Part shown: positions 1 to 9,297 of the stretch, piece by piece
How positions within the stretch are numbered: position 1 is the first letter of the stretch
Layout: the number at the start of each line of letters is the position of its first letter
Assembly (NCBI GenBank): GCA_017561715.1
Contig: JAFZBN010000015.1
Location: 248,001 to 312,000 of the forward strand
Direction of reading: 5' to 3'
Length of the DNA stretch: 64,000 nucleotides
Source of the DNA: Clostridiales bacterium
Lineage (GTDB): Bacteria; Bacillota; Clostridia; Saccharofermentanales; Saccharofermentanaceae
Made by a program: the position numbers and the translations under genes
Notes under the pieces: generated by a model
What the model saw: the letters and a program-made list of their open reading frames with translations, nothing else
Database searches by the model: none
What the model was told of the DNA's origin: nothing

Positions 1-1
1 C

Positions 2-1102
2 GGCGAGGTCGAGCGGGATGAGGTCTTTAAGATCGAGAAAAAAGCGATGATGTATGAAAGAGTCTATTTCCAGCTGTATCTGATCTTTGTCATGGCGATG
101 CTGGCATGTTATGTGATCTGGCTCTTTGTCACGATCAAGCAAAGAGCGGCGAAGATCCGTGGTCTGCAAAAAGAGATGAGTACAGATCCGATGACCGGAC
201 TTTATAACAAATCCGCTTCCGAAAAGGTCCTGACCAAGATCTGCGAAGAGGAAGAATCGGGTATCCTCATGATGATCGACCTCGACAGTTTCAAGCTCGT
301 CAACGACATCTACGGTCATGACATGGGCGACCGAATCCTGATCCGGTTCGCCGAGATCATTATGGAAGCCGTCGGCGAAGGAAATATGGGCGGCCGTCTC
401 GGCGGTGACGAGTTTATCGGTTTTGTGAAAAACACGCAGGACGAAGCCGATGTGGAACGCATCACGGATCACCTCAATAAAGAGATCGTCAAGTCCGCAA
501 AAGAGTTCATGGGCGATGACATGAACATCCCGCTGGGCGCGTCCGTCGGCGCGGTACGTATCCCGGCAGAAGGAAGAGATTTCAGTAAGCTTTTCCGTTA
601 CGCGGATAAAGCACTGTACATCGTCAAGCAGAACGGAAAACACGGCTATGCCTTCTTCCAGAAAAGAGGCGATGCCTCCGAGAAAGAGGCCGCCGATTCC
701 GAGAAGAACAACCTTACGCAGATCAAGAAGATCATCGGCGAAAGAAACGAAGGCAAGGGCGCTTTCTCCGTTAACTTCGACAAGCTTCAGGTCATCTATA
801 AGTTCCTCAACAGAGACAACAAAGTCAAAGGCAACAGTAGCAGTATCGTTAAGTTTACACTGGAAGCTGAAGACGGTTCAGAAGTTCCGGATGAGATCAG
901 GGACGCGTTTGAAGATATGCTGATCACTAACCTCAAGAAAAACGACATCGTCAACCGCTATGCCGGCTGCTTCTTCACGATCTTCACCGACTGTGATCCC
1001 GAAAACTACGACGCGATCATCAAGCGTCTCGAAGAAAAATGGAACGAGAATGAAGCCCATGCGAATTATCTGATGAAAGCAGAAACTGAATCAGTAGAGT
1101 AA
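2..1102 (+). CDS. GGDEF-domain protein (5' end outside window)
   Basis: Membrane-anchored, probable diguanylate cyclase. The reading frame is open to the left window edge, so the first ATG at 47 is probably internal and an N-terminal sensor region lies outside. A hydrophobic segment (about residues 8-28 from that ATG) precedes a complete GGDEF domain with the intact motif GGDEF and the upstream MTGLYNK signature. No RxxD inhibitory site is seen before the motif. The last 120 or so residues look like a second, degenerate GGDEF fold: NRYAGCFFTIF sits where RxGGDEF would be. The gene ends at a structured terminator shared with the convergent gene at 1206-2585. Cyclase activity is inferred from the motif. 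Confidence 0.85.
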   Translation, partial: GEVERDEVFKIEKKAMMYERVYFQLYLIFVMAMLACYVIWLFVTIKQRAAKIRGLQKEMSTDPMTGLYNKSASEKVLTKICEEEESGILMMIDLDSFKLVNDIYGHDMGDRILIRFAEIIMEAVGEGNMGGRLGGDEFIGFVKNTQDEADVERITDHLNKEIVKSAKEFMGDDMNIPLGASVGAVRIPAEGRDFSKLFRYADKALYIVKQNGKHGYAFFQKRGDASEKEAADSEKNNLTQIKKIIGERNEGKGAFSVNFDKLQVIYKFLNRDNKVKGNSSSIVKFTLEAEDGSEVPDEIRDAFEDMLITNLKKNDIVNRYAGCFFTIFTDCDPENYDAIIKRLEEKWNENEAHANYLMKAETESVE

Positions 1103-1184
1103 CAGAAAAAGAAATAAGCTTTCTTGTGCCGGTCCTCGCCGCTTACGCGTCTACGGAGGCACTTCGAAAGCTTTTTCTTTTTCA
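1103..1184 (-). terminator. Structured terminator, copy 1 of a repeated RNA family
   Basis: This lies between two convergent genes. Outer arms AAGCTTTC (1116-1123) and GAAAGCTT (1166-1173) pair and are flanked by A-rich and T-rich runs, so it can terminate in both directions. Read on the minus strand, the interior holds TCCGTAG, a small hairpin, then CGAGGACCGGCAC (GGTCCTCG at 1131-1138 on the plus strand). The same core occurs at 37670-37745 and 42565-42660 with different outer arms. Confidence 0.8.
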
Positions 1185-1205
1185 CGTATGATTAACTTCA
1201 AATCT

Positions 1206-2585
1206 TTAGTCTAATTCGAGTGAGTCCGAAATATAGTAGGAGAAATAATGATCGCGGCAGTAGTCTTGAACTCTCTGCTCGATACCTGCGTTGTCCGTAT
1301 ATTCCAGAAGGAAGATGAAAGCGCCGAAATCCGCGTACTTTTCGATATAGTCCTTGTAGTATTTCATTTCATCACAATCGCCGACTCTGGCACGAAGCAT
1401 ATCGTTGTCCCAGTCCATGTAAGTAAATACCATTTCCTGGTTAATGCCGGTGATCACGTTTGACCAGTAGCCCAGTCTTGAGGTATATGCGTCCAAGAAT
1501 ACGTCGCCGCCGTTAATGATGACTTCTTTATCCGTGTCTACAAGGCCCTCCATGATCGTCGCAAGGCCGTTTAGGATCTCGTCCGTCTGGTACTGATAAT
1601 AAACGTCACAGTTATCGACGAAGAAGCCGTCTATACCTTTTTCAAGAAGTTGCGGTGCAAGAGTATCGAGAATAAACGACTGCCATCTTTCACTTGAGAC
1701 ATCGATCCACTTTTCGTCTTCCCAGTTCTCATAATCGCCAAGAGCAAGATCCGCATATTCGTCGTAATACGGGCGGAAAGATTCGAGAGATCCGACATTG
1801 ATGTAACTTAAGATATACTGATTGTTCTGTCTGAGTGTATCCATATCGCCTACGGTTAAGAACTGTGCATCTACGACAAGGAGGTCATAGCCGGTGATTG
1901 CATTCACATCGATGTCATCGCTTAGGAAAACACCATAATCACAGCACTGGACATCATTTTGGAAATGGAAACGGTACTTAAACTGCTCGTATGCGTCCAG
2001 GAGCTCCTGCGGCAGATTCGTATGCACGGCATGAAGCATATTCCCGAAATCCTTATTCATCGGACAAAAACCTCCGGCCGAGTAAAGGATATCATCGTCT
2101 TTTCCGTACATGTGCAGATAGGTATATCCGCCGTCGTATGTCGTCTCCGGATCCAGTTCTTCCGGGTCGAGAGTATAAAGCTTATATAGATCGATTGCAC
2201 TTGTGACTGCGTCAAACTGATCGTCGGTCAGATCAAACTCCAGCACTCTTGTTTCCGCTCTGGTTCCGGTTGAAAACGCGCCTTCTAGTTCCACTTTCTT
2301 ATCGTAGCGGTAACGTATGGTGACATACGGATCATACTCAAAGAGATCATTTGTGCTGTATTGGAACCCGACAAGGTACTTTTCGCTCAGTTCAAGATCG
2401 GAAAAAGGAGTCTTATTGTCATCATCAACGTCTGCCTGTTTACTGCCTTTCGATGTGACAACAGACGTATCGTCCTTGGTTCTTTTTGTCCTGCTGCTTT
2501 TCTTTTCTTTATCTGAAGACCCGCATCCGGCAAGGCTAAAAAGCGATGCAGCCGTGAGAATAAGCGCTAAAATACGACGTTTCAT
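1206..2585 (-). CDS. Secreted lipoprotein, GH114-like glycosidase domain
   Basis: Probable surface-anchored glycosidase-like protein of 459 residues. The signal peptide ends in a lipobox (LAGC, Cys about 21), followed by a Lys/Ser/Thr-rich linker. The C-terminal half resembles the GH114 / endo-alpha-1,4-polygalactosaminidase-like TIM barrel: DLLVVDAQF, then SYINVGSLE, the WIDV strand and GIDGFFVDNCD, whose Asp residues are the likely acid pair. Residues about 70-215 form an unassigned N-terminal domain. The start follows GAGGTAAAACC. It lies 66 bp after nadE on the same strand. Family members are linked to exopolysaccharide turnover; the substrate here is unknown. Confidence 0.7.
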   Translation of the reverse strand: MKRRILALILTAASLFSLAGCGSSDKEKKSSRTKRTKDDTSVVTSKGSKQADVDDDNKTPFSDLELSEKYLVGFQYSTNDLFEYDPYVTIRYRYDKKVELEGAFSTGTRAETRVLEFDLTDDQFDAVTSAIDLYKLYTLDPEELDPETTYDGGYTYLHMYGKDDDILYSAGGFCPMNKDFGNMLHAVHTNLPQELLDAYEQFKYRFHFQNDVQCCDYGVFLSDDIDVNAITGYDLLVVDAQFLTVGDMDTLRQNNQYILSYINVGSLESFRPYYDEYADLALGDYENWEDEKWIDVSSERWQSFILDTLAPQLLEKGIDGFFVDNCDVYYQYQTDEILNGLATIMEGLVDTDKEVIINGGDVFLDAYTSRLGYWSNVITGINQEMVFTYMDWDNDMLRARVGDCDEMKYYKDYIEKYADFGAFIFLLEYTDNAGIEQRVQDYCRDHYFSYYISDSLELD

Positions 2586-2651
2586 GGTTTTACCTCAATC
2601 ACTGATTTATTTGGGTGAAATCACTTTCATAAATCAGACGATCGTGCCGAA

Positions 2652-4604
2652 TTATTTGTTGCACTCCAGATCTTTGAGCCAAAGAGCCACAGTCGCGTCA
2701 CTCGGCATACGCCAGTCGCCTCTCGGAGAAAGAGTTACGGAACCGACCTTCGGACCGTCCGGCAGACAGCTTCTCTTGAACTGCTGTGTGAAGAAACGCT
2801 TAAAGAACTTCACAGCCGCTTCAACGACGTCTTCTTTTGCAAGTTCCGGATATGCATGCATCGCATAAGCCGCGGAACGGGAAGGCTCGAAACCGTGACG
2901 CAAAGTGTAGTAAAGGAAGAAGTCGTTAAGATCGTATTTTCCGATCTTATCCTCTGTCTTCTGCGCGATCGTACCGTTGTCGCTAGGTGTCAGTTCCGGC
3001 GTGATCGGTGTATCGCAGATCGAGAAGATCGTCTCCTTCAGCTCGTCGTTACCGCACATCAGCGCATAGGATTTACAGATGAACTGCACGAGCGTCTTCG
3101 GGATCGATGTATTTACCGCGTACATCGACATATGGTCACCGTTATATGTGCACCAGCCGAGAGCAAGCTCGGAAAGGTCGCCGGTACCGACGACAAGACC
3201 GTTCTTCATGTTCGCGGCATCCATCAGGATATAGGTGCGCATTCTCGCCTGTGCGTTCTCGTAGGTGACGTCTCCTTCGCCCTGATAGGTCTGCTCGTGA
3301 CCGAGCTGAGAAAGATGGAGGCTTACACCCTCACCGATCGCCACTTCGTGCGATTCATCCGCGAGGATCTTCATGAGCTTCCATGCGTTGCCTAAAGTAT
3401 GCTCTGTGGTGTTTCCTTCACTCGGAAGCGTGTAGCAGATGATATGGATATCCGGAACGAGTTTCTTCGCTTCTGCGCAAACAAGAAGTGCCAGCGTCGA
3501 ATCGAGACCTCCGGAAATACCGAGCACCAGATTCTTAATGCCCGTGGCACGGACGCGTGTCGCGAGACCATTTGCCTGGATCTGAAGGATCCTTCTGCAG
3601 CGTTCGTTTCTTGCCGCTTCGCCCGCAGGAACAAACGGATTTCTGGCCATGCGGTATTCATATCTTTTCATGATGTCCGCGAGTGCGGAAATATCAACTT
3701 CATCAGTTCCCGCCGCCTGCACACGTACGGAAACACGACGATAGTTTACGGAAAAATCGTTATCAAATGTATTCTGTCTTCTTCGATCGTGCATGATCGG
3801 ACCGAGATCGATCAAGGTCTTTTCAACATGCGGATACTCCGGGAAGATCGCTTCACCGAGGATACTTCCGTTCTGCGCGATGATCGTATGTCCGGAAAAT
3901 ACCAGGTCCGTACTGCTCTCGCAGGTACCCGAAGATACATAAAGATACGCGCAGTAACAGGCACCGCTCTGCTGGGAAACGAGCTGCTTTCTGTATTCCT
4001 GCTTTCCGATCAGTTCATCGGAAGCGGAAAGATTTACGATGATATTCGCGCCGGCAAGCGCCGCGTGTGTACTCGGCTTATCGGGGATCCAAAGGTCTTC
4101 ACAGACTTCTGCGCTTAAAACCGCGCCGGTTACGGGATCTTCCGCGAGAATATCGATCCCGAACGGAACATCGTATCCGCCAAGAGAGACCGTCTTGCCC
4201 TTAAGTTTCTTTCCGGAAGCGAACCAGCGGCACTCGTAGAACTCGGAATAATTCGGGATATAGGACTTCGGGACAAGTGCTTTTACCAAACCTTCGGAAA
4301 GGATCGCCGCGCAGTTATAAAGGTTGTTCTCATAAGCAAAAGGAAGTCCGACGATCGCGGTCACGCCTGTTCCTTCCGTCTCTTTTGCGATCTTAAGAAG
4401 CGCTTCTTTGGAAGAATTGATGAGAAGGTCGCTTTCGAAAAGGTCCGCGCATGTATAACCGGTGATGGAAAGTTCCGGGAAAACGATCACTCCGCAGTCG
4501 GTCTGATCCTTAATGACGGAGATGATCTCGTCGGTGTTATAGTTTACGTCCCCGACCTTGATCGGAGGAACGACAGCCGCTACGGCAATAAGATGATTCT
4601 TCAT
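2652..4604 (-). CDS. nadE: Glutamine-dependent NAD(+) synthetase
   Basis: Makes NAD from nicotinate adenine dinucleotide using ATP and ammonia from glutamine, in the cytoplasm. The 650 residues contain an N-terminal nitrilase-type amidase with the Glu-Lys-Cys triad visible at E44 (VFPELSITGY), K113 (VPKSY) and C168 (AEVCEDLW). The C-terminal synthetase has the ATP-pyrophosphatase P-loop SGGLDS at 364-369. Length matches the glutamine-dependent two-domain form. The start has AAGGAG 11 bases upstream. It begins 16 bp after the GNAT gene, suggesting cotranscription. A hairpin (CTGATTTAT/ATAAATCAG) lies just downstream near 2598-2634 without a T-run. Confidence 0.95.
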   Translation of the reverse strand: MKNHLIAVAAVVPPIKVGDVNYNTDEIISVIKDQTDCGVIVFPELSITGYTCADLFESDLLINSSKEALLKIAKETEGTGVTAIVGLPFAYENNLYNCAAILSEGLVKALVPKSYIPNYSEFYECRWFASGKKLKGKTVSLGGYDVPFGIDILAEDPVTGAVLSAEVCEDLWIPDKPSTHAALAGANIIVNLSASDELIGKQEYRKQLVSQQSGACYCAYLYVSSGTCESSTDLVFSGHTIIAQNGSILGEAIFPEYPHVEKTLIDLGPIMHDRRRQNTFDNDFSVNYRRVSVRVQAAGTDEVDISALADIMKRYEYRMARNPFVPAGEAARNERCRRILQIQANGLATRVRATGIKNLVLGISGGLDSTLALLVCAEAKKLVPDIHIICYTLPSEGNTTEHTLGNAWKLMKILADESHEVAIGEGVSLHLSQLGHEQTYQGEGDVTYENAQARMRTYILMDAANMKNGLVVGTGDLSELALGWCTYNGDHMSMYAVNTSIPKTLVQFICKSYALMCGNDELKETIFSICDTPITPELTPSDNGTIAQKTEDKIGKYDLNDFFLYYTLRHGFEPSRSAAYAMHAYPELAKEDVVEAAVKFFKRFFTQQFKRSCLPDGPKVGSVTLSPRGDWRMPSDATVALWLKDLECNK

Positions 4605-4620
4605 AAGTCTGACGCTCCTT

Positions 4621-5502
4621 TTATGGCTTGTCGTGCTTATTATACTCCGACTTTAGTATAGAGAAAAACATACGGTCTTCATAGCCGCCGTTTCGGAAGA
4701 AATAGTCCCTCAACGTGCCTTCGTGGACAAAGCCGCACTTTTCGATGACTCTTTTGGAGGACTTATTCGACGGCCGGCAGCAGATCTGCACCTTATGAAA
4801 GCCGATCTTTTCAAAGCCGTAGTCGATCACGGCGCGCGTCGCTTCGGTCGCGTAGCCCTTGCCCTGAAACGCCCTTCCGATACAGTATTCGATCTCACCG
4901 AAATGGTTATTCTTATCTACAAGAAAATACGAAGCCTGACCGATGCATTCGCCTGAAGTTTTTTCGATCACTTCCCAGCGAAAAGCTCTTCCCTCTTTTG
5001 TCTGATCGGTGTATCTGTCGATCAGTTCTTTCACCTGATCCAACGTGGTGTAAGTCGGCTCTCCGTACATACTCTGTACTTCTTCATCCGAAAGCCAGTT
5101 TCGAAACATGGATTCGGCATCCTCGTGGCGGAAAGAGCGAAGGATCAAGCGTCCCGTATCGATCTCCTGCGCGTCGCAAAGGCAGATGCCGGGCTTTTCA
5201 TGGGAGGACGTATCTGCTCCCAGTTCTTCCAGGATCTCTTTATTTCTGTCCAGAAGATCGTAGATCCCGTCCTCGGAAAGGACTCCGCGCTTAAGATCTT
5301 TTGGAATTGCTCCTTCTTCGTCTAAAGCGAAATCCGCCTTCCATTTCGGGCTTTCATAGTATCGGGCGAGTTTTTCTATCTCGCCCTGATAATTCAAATA
5401 CTCTTCTTTGTTATCCTTTGGCGCTTCCATAAGTTTTTGCGCCTGATCGAAGATCGCTTCCATTTCACAGATGCGTTCGATCGCTTCATCTACCTGTCTC
5501 AA
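4621..5502 (-). CDS. DUF4298 domain fused to GNAT N-acetyltransferase
   Basis: A two-part protein of about 293 residues. The N-terminal 90 residues match the DUF4298 type (helical, with ARYYESPKWKADF and the GVLSEDGIYDLLD stretch). The C-terminal 180 residues form a RimJ/RimL-type GNAT acetyltransferase: it opens with TGRLILRSF and has the acetyl-CoA loop region IGRAFQGKGYATEA. I place the start at a TTG at 5502 preceded by AGAAGGG with 8-base spacing; upstream in-frame codons overlap the Sel1 gene and look non-coding. It sits 16 bp after the Sel1 lipoprotein and 16 bp before nadE. The acetyl acceptor is unknown. Confidence 0.8.
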   Translation of the reverse strand: MRQVDEAIERICEMEAIFDQAQKLMEAPKDNKEEYLNYQGEIEKLARYYESPKWKADFALDEEGAIPKDLKRGVLSEDGIYDLLDRNKEILEELGADTSSHEKPGICLCDAQEIDTGRLILRSFRHEDAESMFRNWLSDEEVQSMYGEPTYTTLDQVKELIDRYTDQTKEGRAFRWEVIEKTSGECIGQASYFLVDKNNHFGEIEYCIGRAFQGKGYATEATRAVIDYGFEKIGFHKVQICCRPSNKSSKRVIEKCGFVHEGTLRDYFFRNGGYEDRMFFSILKSEYNKHDKP

Positions 5503-5518
5503 TCTTGTTTCCCTTCTT

Positions 5519-7330
5519 TTAGTCAAAGTAATAGCCGACTGCCGCGTCAGCCTGTGCCTGCGTGATATAGCCTTCCTCGACCATCCAGGCGATGTCCTGC
5601 TGGCAGTATCCATATGTTTCGCTGTTTCCATGATTATACGCCTGACTCATGCCAAGAGCATAAAAATCCAGTGCTTTAGAATAGTTCAGCGAAACGCCGT
5701 CTCCATCCAAATAACATTCTGCCACATAGAGCGAACAATCTTCACTTCCAAGAGCAGATCCTTTGACCCAGCAGTCAAACGCTTTCGTGAAATCCTGCGC
5801 GACAGCTTCACCTTCATCGTAGAAGAATCCGAGTTCACAATAAGCATCCGCGATCTTCTCATCCGCGGCGATCTGCATCCAGGCAAACGCCTCTTTCATA
5901 TTCACATCCGTGCCCCGCCCGTATTCGTAACAGATCGCGAGATTATATGCTCCTAATGCATCGCCGTTCGTTGCCGCTGCCGTGTAGTATCGGAAACCCT
6001 CGGCATAGTTCGTCGCGGTTCCGTACCCGTTCGTGTAGCAATGACCGAGCATTCTGGCCGCCTTAGGATCTCCGAGTTCAAATGCTTTTTGATACCAGTA
6101 GATGGCCGTGCCGTAATCCTTCGAGATATTCGTGCCGTAATAGTACAGATCTCCGATCCTTTGCATCGCCTGATTAAATCCCATGTCCGAAGCTTTTACA
6201 AGCCACTCGACCGCTTTATTCGTATCCTGGGCAAGATCATCTCTTGGATACACGTAAGTATATCCGAGTATGTACATCGAATACACCTGATCGTACCAAT
6301 CGTTGCTCTGCAAGCCTTTCTGACAATACTCGATCGATGTCTGTCCATTCCTGGCATATCCCGGAGCAACTCCATCCTGGATCATAAAGGCCATGCAGGC
6401 ATACCCTAACAGGCAGCCGTTATCCGCCGCAGTCTTATAGAACTGAAAGGCCGTTGCGTAGTCGAGATCGACACCGGTTCCCCATTCGTAAAGCCTGCCT
6501 TTTCCGACATATCCATACGGACAGCCTAATTCGATGGCCTTGTCATAGTAGGTTATGGCGGTAGTACGCTGACCGCCTCCTCCGAGCATCCTGTCGGCAT
6601 AGATCCTTCCGAGACCGTAATATCCTTTTCCCACACCTGCGTCAGCCGCCGACTGATAGTATGCCCTGGCTTTTTCAAGATCGTAACCTTCCGGTCCTAT
6701 GCCAAAATAGTAATCGTCACCGGTAACAACAAGTGCTTCATCTGAAGTGATCGCGTTAAAGATGGAAGGATCCGCACCGTCTTTGGCGTAATACCAATAA
6801 ATATCTGTATCGTTCATGCATACCAGATCATTTTTGATTGTTCCCGGTACCGTTCTGTCAGGAAGCGTAACGGTTACCGAATTACCGTCTACTGTCCAAG
6901 AAGAGATGTCGTAACTTCCATTCATCGAGTCTTCCCACTTACCTGTTCCGTCTTCATTTAATATGAGTCGGAAAGAACCGTCGTTTCGGAGGATCGGATA
7001 GTTGTTAAGAGATCCTTTTTCCGGATGAGACTCCGCTTTGGTCTGTGTCGCGTAGCCTTCGTAAGTGCCCGCCAGACGGACTCTTTCCGGATCGGAAGGT
7101 TCCGTGGTCGTTTCCGGCGGTTCGGTCTCACTTTCGGTCGTAGTCTCAGAAGGCGTTTCACTTTCCGTCTCTTCAATTACTTCGGAGATTTCCGTTTTCT
7201 TCGTCTTCTTGCTCTTCTTTGTTTCCGAATCGTCATCGGATTTTCCGCAGGAAGAAAGGATCATGCCTGCGGAGATCAAAACGGCAAAAAGTATGGCAAG
7301 ATATCTCTTCGATGAACTCCTATTTTTCAT
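5519..7330 (-). CDS. Sel1-repeat lipoprotein A
   Basis: Exported lipoprotein of 603 residues. The signal peptide ends LSSC (Cys about 28). A Lys-rich then Glu/Thr/Ser-rich linker follows to about residue 80, then an approximately 130-residue beta-rich domain (starts LAGTYEGYA) of unknown class. The rest is at least eight Sel1/TPR-like repeats (patterns such as YYQSAADAGVGKGYYGLG, AIYWYQKAFELGDPKAARMLG), a solenoid normally used for protein-protein contacts. The start follows GGGGGAGAAGAA. It is a tandem paralogue of the next upstream gene (7367-9160). Role unknown; scaffold or envelope-complex adaptor is an inference. Confidence 0.8.
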   Translation of the reverse strand: MKNRSSSKRYLAILFAVLISAGMILSSCGKSDDDSETKKSKKTKKTEISEVIEETESETPSETTTESETEPPETTTEPSDPERVRLAGTYEGYATQTKAESHPEKGSLNNYPILRNDGSFRLILNEDGTGKWEDSMNGSYDISSWTVDGNSVTVTLPDRTVPGTIKNDLVCMNDTDIYWYYAKDGADPSIFNAITSDEALVVTGDDYYFGIGPEGYDLEKARAYYQSAADAGVGKGYYGLGRIYADRMLGGGGQRTTAITYYDKAIELGCPYGYVGKGRLYEWGTGVDLDYATAFQFYKTAADNGCLLGYACMAFMIQDGVAPGYARNGQTSIEYCQKGLQSNDWYDQVYSMYILGYTYVYPRDDLAQDTNKAVEWLVKASDMGFNQAMQRIGDLYYYGTNISKDYGTAIYWYQKAFELGDPKAARMLGHCYTNGYGTATNYAEGFRYYTAAATNGDALGAYNLAICYEYGRGTDVNMKEAFAWMQIAADEKIADAYCELGFFYDEGEAVAQDFTKAFDCWVKGSALGSEDCSLYVAECYLDGDGVSLNYSKALDFYALGMSQAYNHGNSETYGYCQQDIAWMVEEGYITQAQADAAVGYYFD

Positions 7331-7366
7331 TTCTTCTCCCCCTTTTGATTCGTGCGGGTTCGCAGA

Positions 7367-9160
7367 TCAGGATACTGCCGCGTTCGCCTGATCCTGACGG
7401 ATATAGCCTTTTGTTACCATTTCGGCGATCTTCTTCTGGCAGTAATCATATGATGCCTTTTCATTAGGATCCGACAGATCTGCTTTCTTCATTCCCAGAG
7501 CAAAGAAATCCAGAGCCTTATAGTAGTCTATGGAAGTGCCATGACCATACAAGTAGCACCATCCGACCTGTTCAGCGCACTTGCAGCTTCCCATCATGGC
7601 TCCCTCGATATAATAGTTCAGAGCAGTAGTTTCGTCCTTTGTCACACCCAGGCCTTCTCGATACAGATCTCCCAATGACCGGTATGCGTGAGCATATTTG
7701 TCTCGGACCGCTGCATCGAACCATCTATATGCTTCCGCATAGTTCTGTGTGGTTCCAACTCCGTCCCTATATTTTATGCCCACGTCAAATGCGCCCACCT
7801 CGTTCCCGTTTTCGGCGGCGAACAAAAACAATTGAAATGCTTTCTGTTGATCCTCTGCCACTCCGAACGCGTGACTGTAATTGTATCCGAGATTAACAGC
7901 CGCATTGGTATCTCCCTGTGAAACAGCTTTTTCATACCAATAATTGGCTGTTCCATAATCCTGTGTAACTCCACGGCCGTTATCATACATTCGTCCGATT
8001 TCTTCCATTGCATTGCCATACCCCAGATCGGAAGCTTTAGATAACCACTCGATCGCCTGAGTCGCATCTGCGGAAATATCCCCCGCTCCGAATTCGTATA
8101 CCACACCTATCACGTAAGCAGAATATACTTGATCGATCCAATGTTTACTCGAAAGGCCCTTTTCGCACAGTTCGATCGCTCTCATCCCCTCAGGTCCGGT
8201 CTGACCGGGAGCCGTGCCTTTACGGACCATCATCGCCATGCAGGTAAAACCCAATAGGCAGCCGGCGTCTGCCGCCTGCTGATATAGTTCATAGGCCTGA
8301 GCGCAATCCTTGTCAACACCGTTTCCGCCTTCGTAAAGCGTTCCTTTTCCGACAAGGCCGTACACCGACCCGAGATTGATCGCCTTGTCAAAATACTCCA
8401 TAGCCGTTACGTAATGGTCGATGCAAAGAGTAGAGTTTTTGTAGTATCTTCCCAGCCAGTAATATGCGTCGGCAACTCCGGCGGATGCCGCCGTCTGAAA
8501 ACAGTCCACTGCTTTATCCATGTCATAGCCTTCCGGACCGATTCCGAAATAGTAGTCGATACCGGTAACCACAACCGCCTCATCTTCGGTGATAGCGCCA
8601 AACAAGGAAGGATCTGCGCCGTCCTGGGCGTAATACCAGTACTTATCCTCGTCATTCATGCAGACAAGTCCGTTTCGTATCGTTCCCGGGATCGTCTTGC
8701 CGGAAATCGAGACGGATACAGATTCCCCGTCCGCCGTCCATTCGACGATATCGGAATTTCCGTTTTGAGAATCTTCCCAGGCACCTGTTCCGTCCGCGTT
8801 CAGAACGAGACGGAAAGAGCCGTCATTTTGAAGGATCGGATAATCATTGACGGTTCCTTTTTCGGGATAAAACTCGGCTTTTGTCTGTATCGCGTATCCT
8901 TCGTATGTTCCCGCCAGCTGAAGTCTTCCGGGATCCGACGTTTCGGTCGGCTCTTCGGTAGTTGTTGTCGTCGGTTCTGTTGTCTCTGAAGAAGTATCAT
9001 CTTCGATCACTTCAGCCGATTCCGTACTCTTGGTCTTCTTTGTTTTCTTCGTCTCCGAATCGTCGTCGGACTTGCTGCAGGAAGAAAGGATCATGCCCGC
9101 AGAGATCAAAACGGCAAAAAGGATCGTCAGCACTCTATTCGGGAAAACGCGTTTTTTCAT
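7367..9160 (-). CDS. Sel1-repeat lipoprotein B
   Basis: Paralogue of the adjacent Sel1 protein, 597 residues. It has the same architecture: signal peptide with lipobox LSSC, acidic Thr/Glu linker, the TYEGYA-type beta domain (about residues 75-205), then Sel1 repeats to the C-terminus. The two proteins align along their whole length, with most divergence in the linker and repeats, so this is a local gene duplication. The gap between them is 36 bp, consistent with one transcript. The start follows GGGGGTAGAAGAT. Function unknown. Confidence 0.8.
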   Translation of the reverse strand: MKKRVFPNRVLTILFAVLISAGMILSSCSKSDDDSETKKTKKTKSTESAEVIEDDTSSETTEPTTTTTEEPTETSDPGRLQLAGTYEGYAIQTKAEFYPEKGTVNDYPILQNDGSFRLVLNADGTGAWEDSQNGNSDIVEWTADGESVSVSISGKTIPGTIRNGLVCMNDEDKYWYYAQDGADPSLFGAITEDEAVVVTGIDYYFGIGPEGYDMDKAVDCFQTAASAGVADAYYWLGRYYKNSTLCIDHYVTAMEYFDKAINLGSVYGLVGKGTLYEGGNGVDKDCAQAYELYQQAADAGCLLGFTCMAMMVRKGTAPGQTGPEGMRAIELCEKGLSSKHWIDQVYSAYVIGVVYEFGAGDISADATQAIEWLSKASDLGYGNAMEEIGRMYDNGRGVTQDYGTANYWYEKAVSQGDTNAAVNLGYNYSHAFGVAEDQQKAFQLFLFAAENGNEVGAFDVGIKYRDGVGTTQNYAEAYRWFDAAVRDKYAHAYRSLGDLYREGLGVTKDETTALNYYIEGAMMGSCKCAEQVGWCYLYGHGTSIDYYKALDFFALGMKKADLSDPNEKASYDYCQKKIAEMVTKGYIRQDQANAAVS

Positions 9161-9252
9161 ATCTTCTACCCCCGGTCTTCTACTTGCTATATACCACTAA
9201 ACCCCATGCACAAAAATATTTTCTATTCTAACTTCATTCTACTGGATTAGCG

Positions 9253-9286
9253 GGCACAAAAAAAGAACTGCAAAGTATACACTTTG
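9253..9286 (-). terminator. Simple Rho-independent terminator
   Basis: On the minus strand a short stem (CAAAGT, 4-base loop, ACTTTG; 9271-9286) is followed by CAG and a seven-T run. It lies downstream of a larger structured terminator (9298-9386), giving two terminators in series after the GH16 gene and insulating the Sel1 operon. The remaining bases up to 9160 probably hold the Sel1 promoter (TATATA near 9179 on the minus strand), which I cannot define well. Confidence 0.55.
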
Positions 9287-9297
9287 TAAACAAAAAA

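Noticed and set aside
2856..3395. Open frame of 179 codons inside nadE
   Set aside because: Lies fully within the NAD synthetase gene on the other strand with no ribosome binding site.
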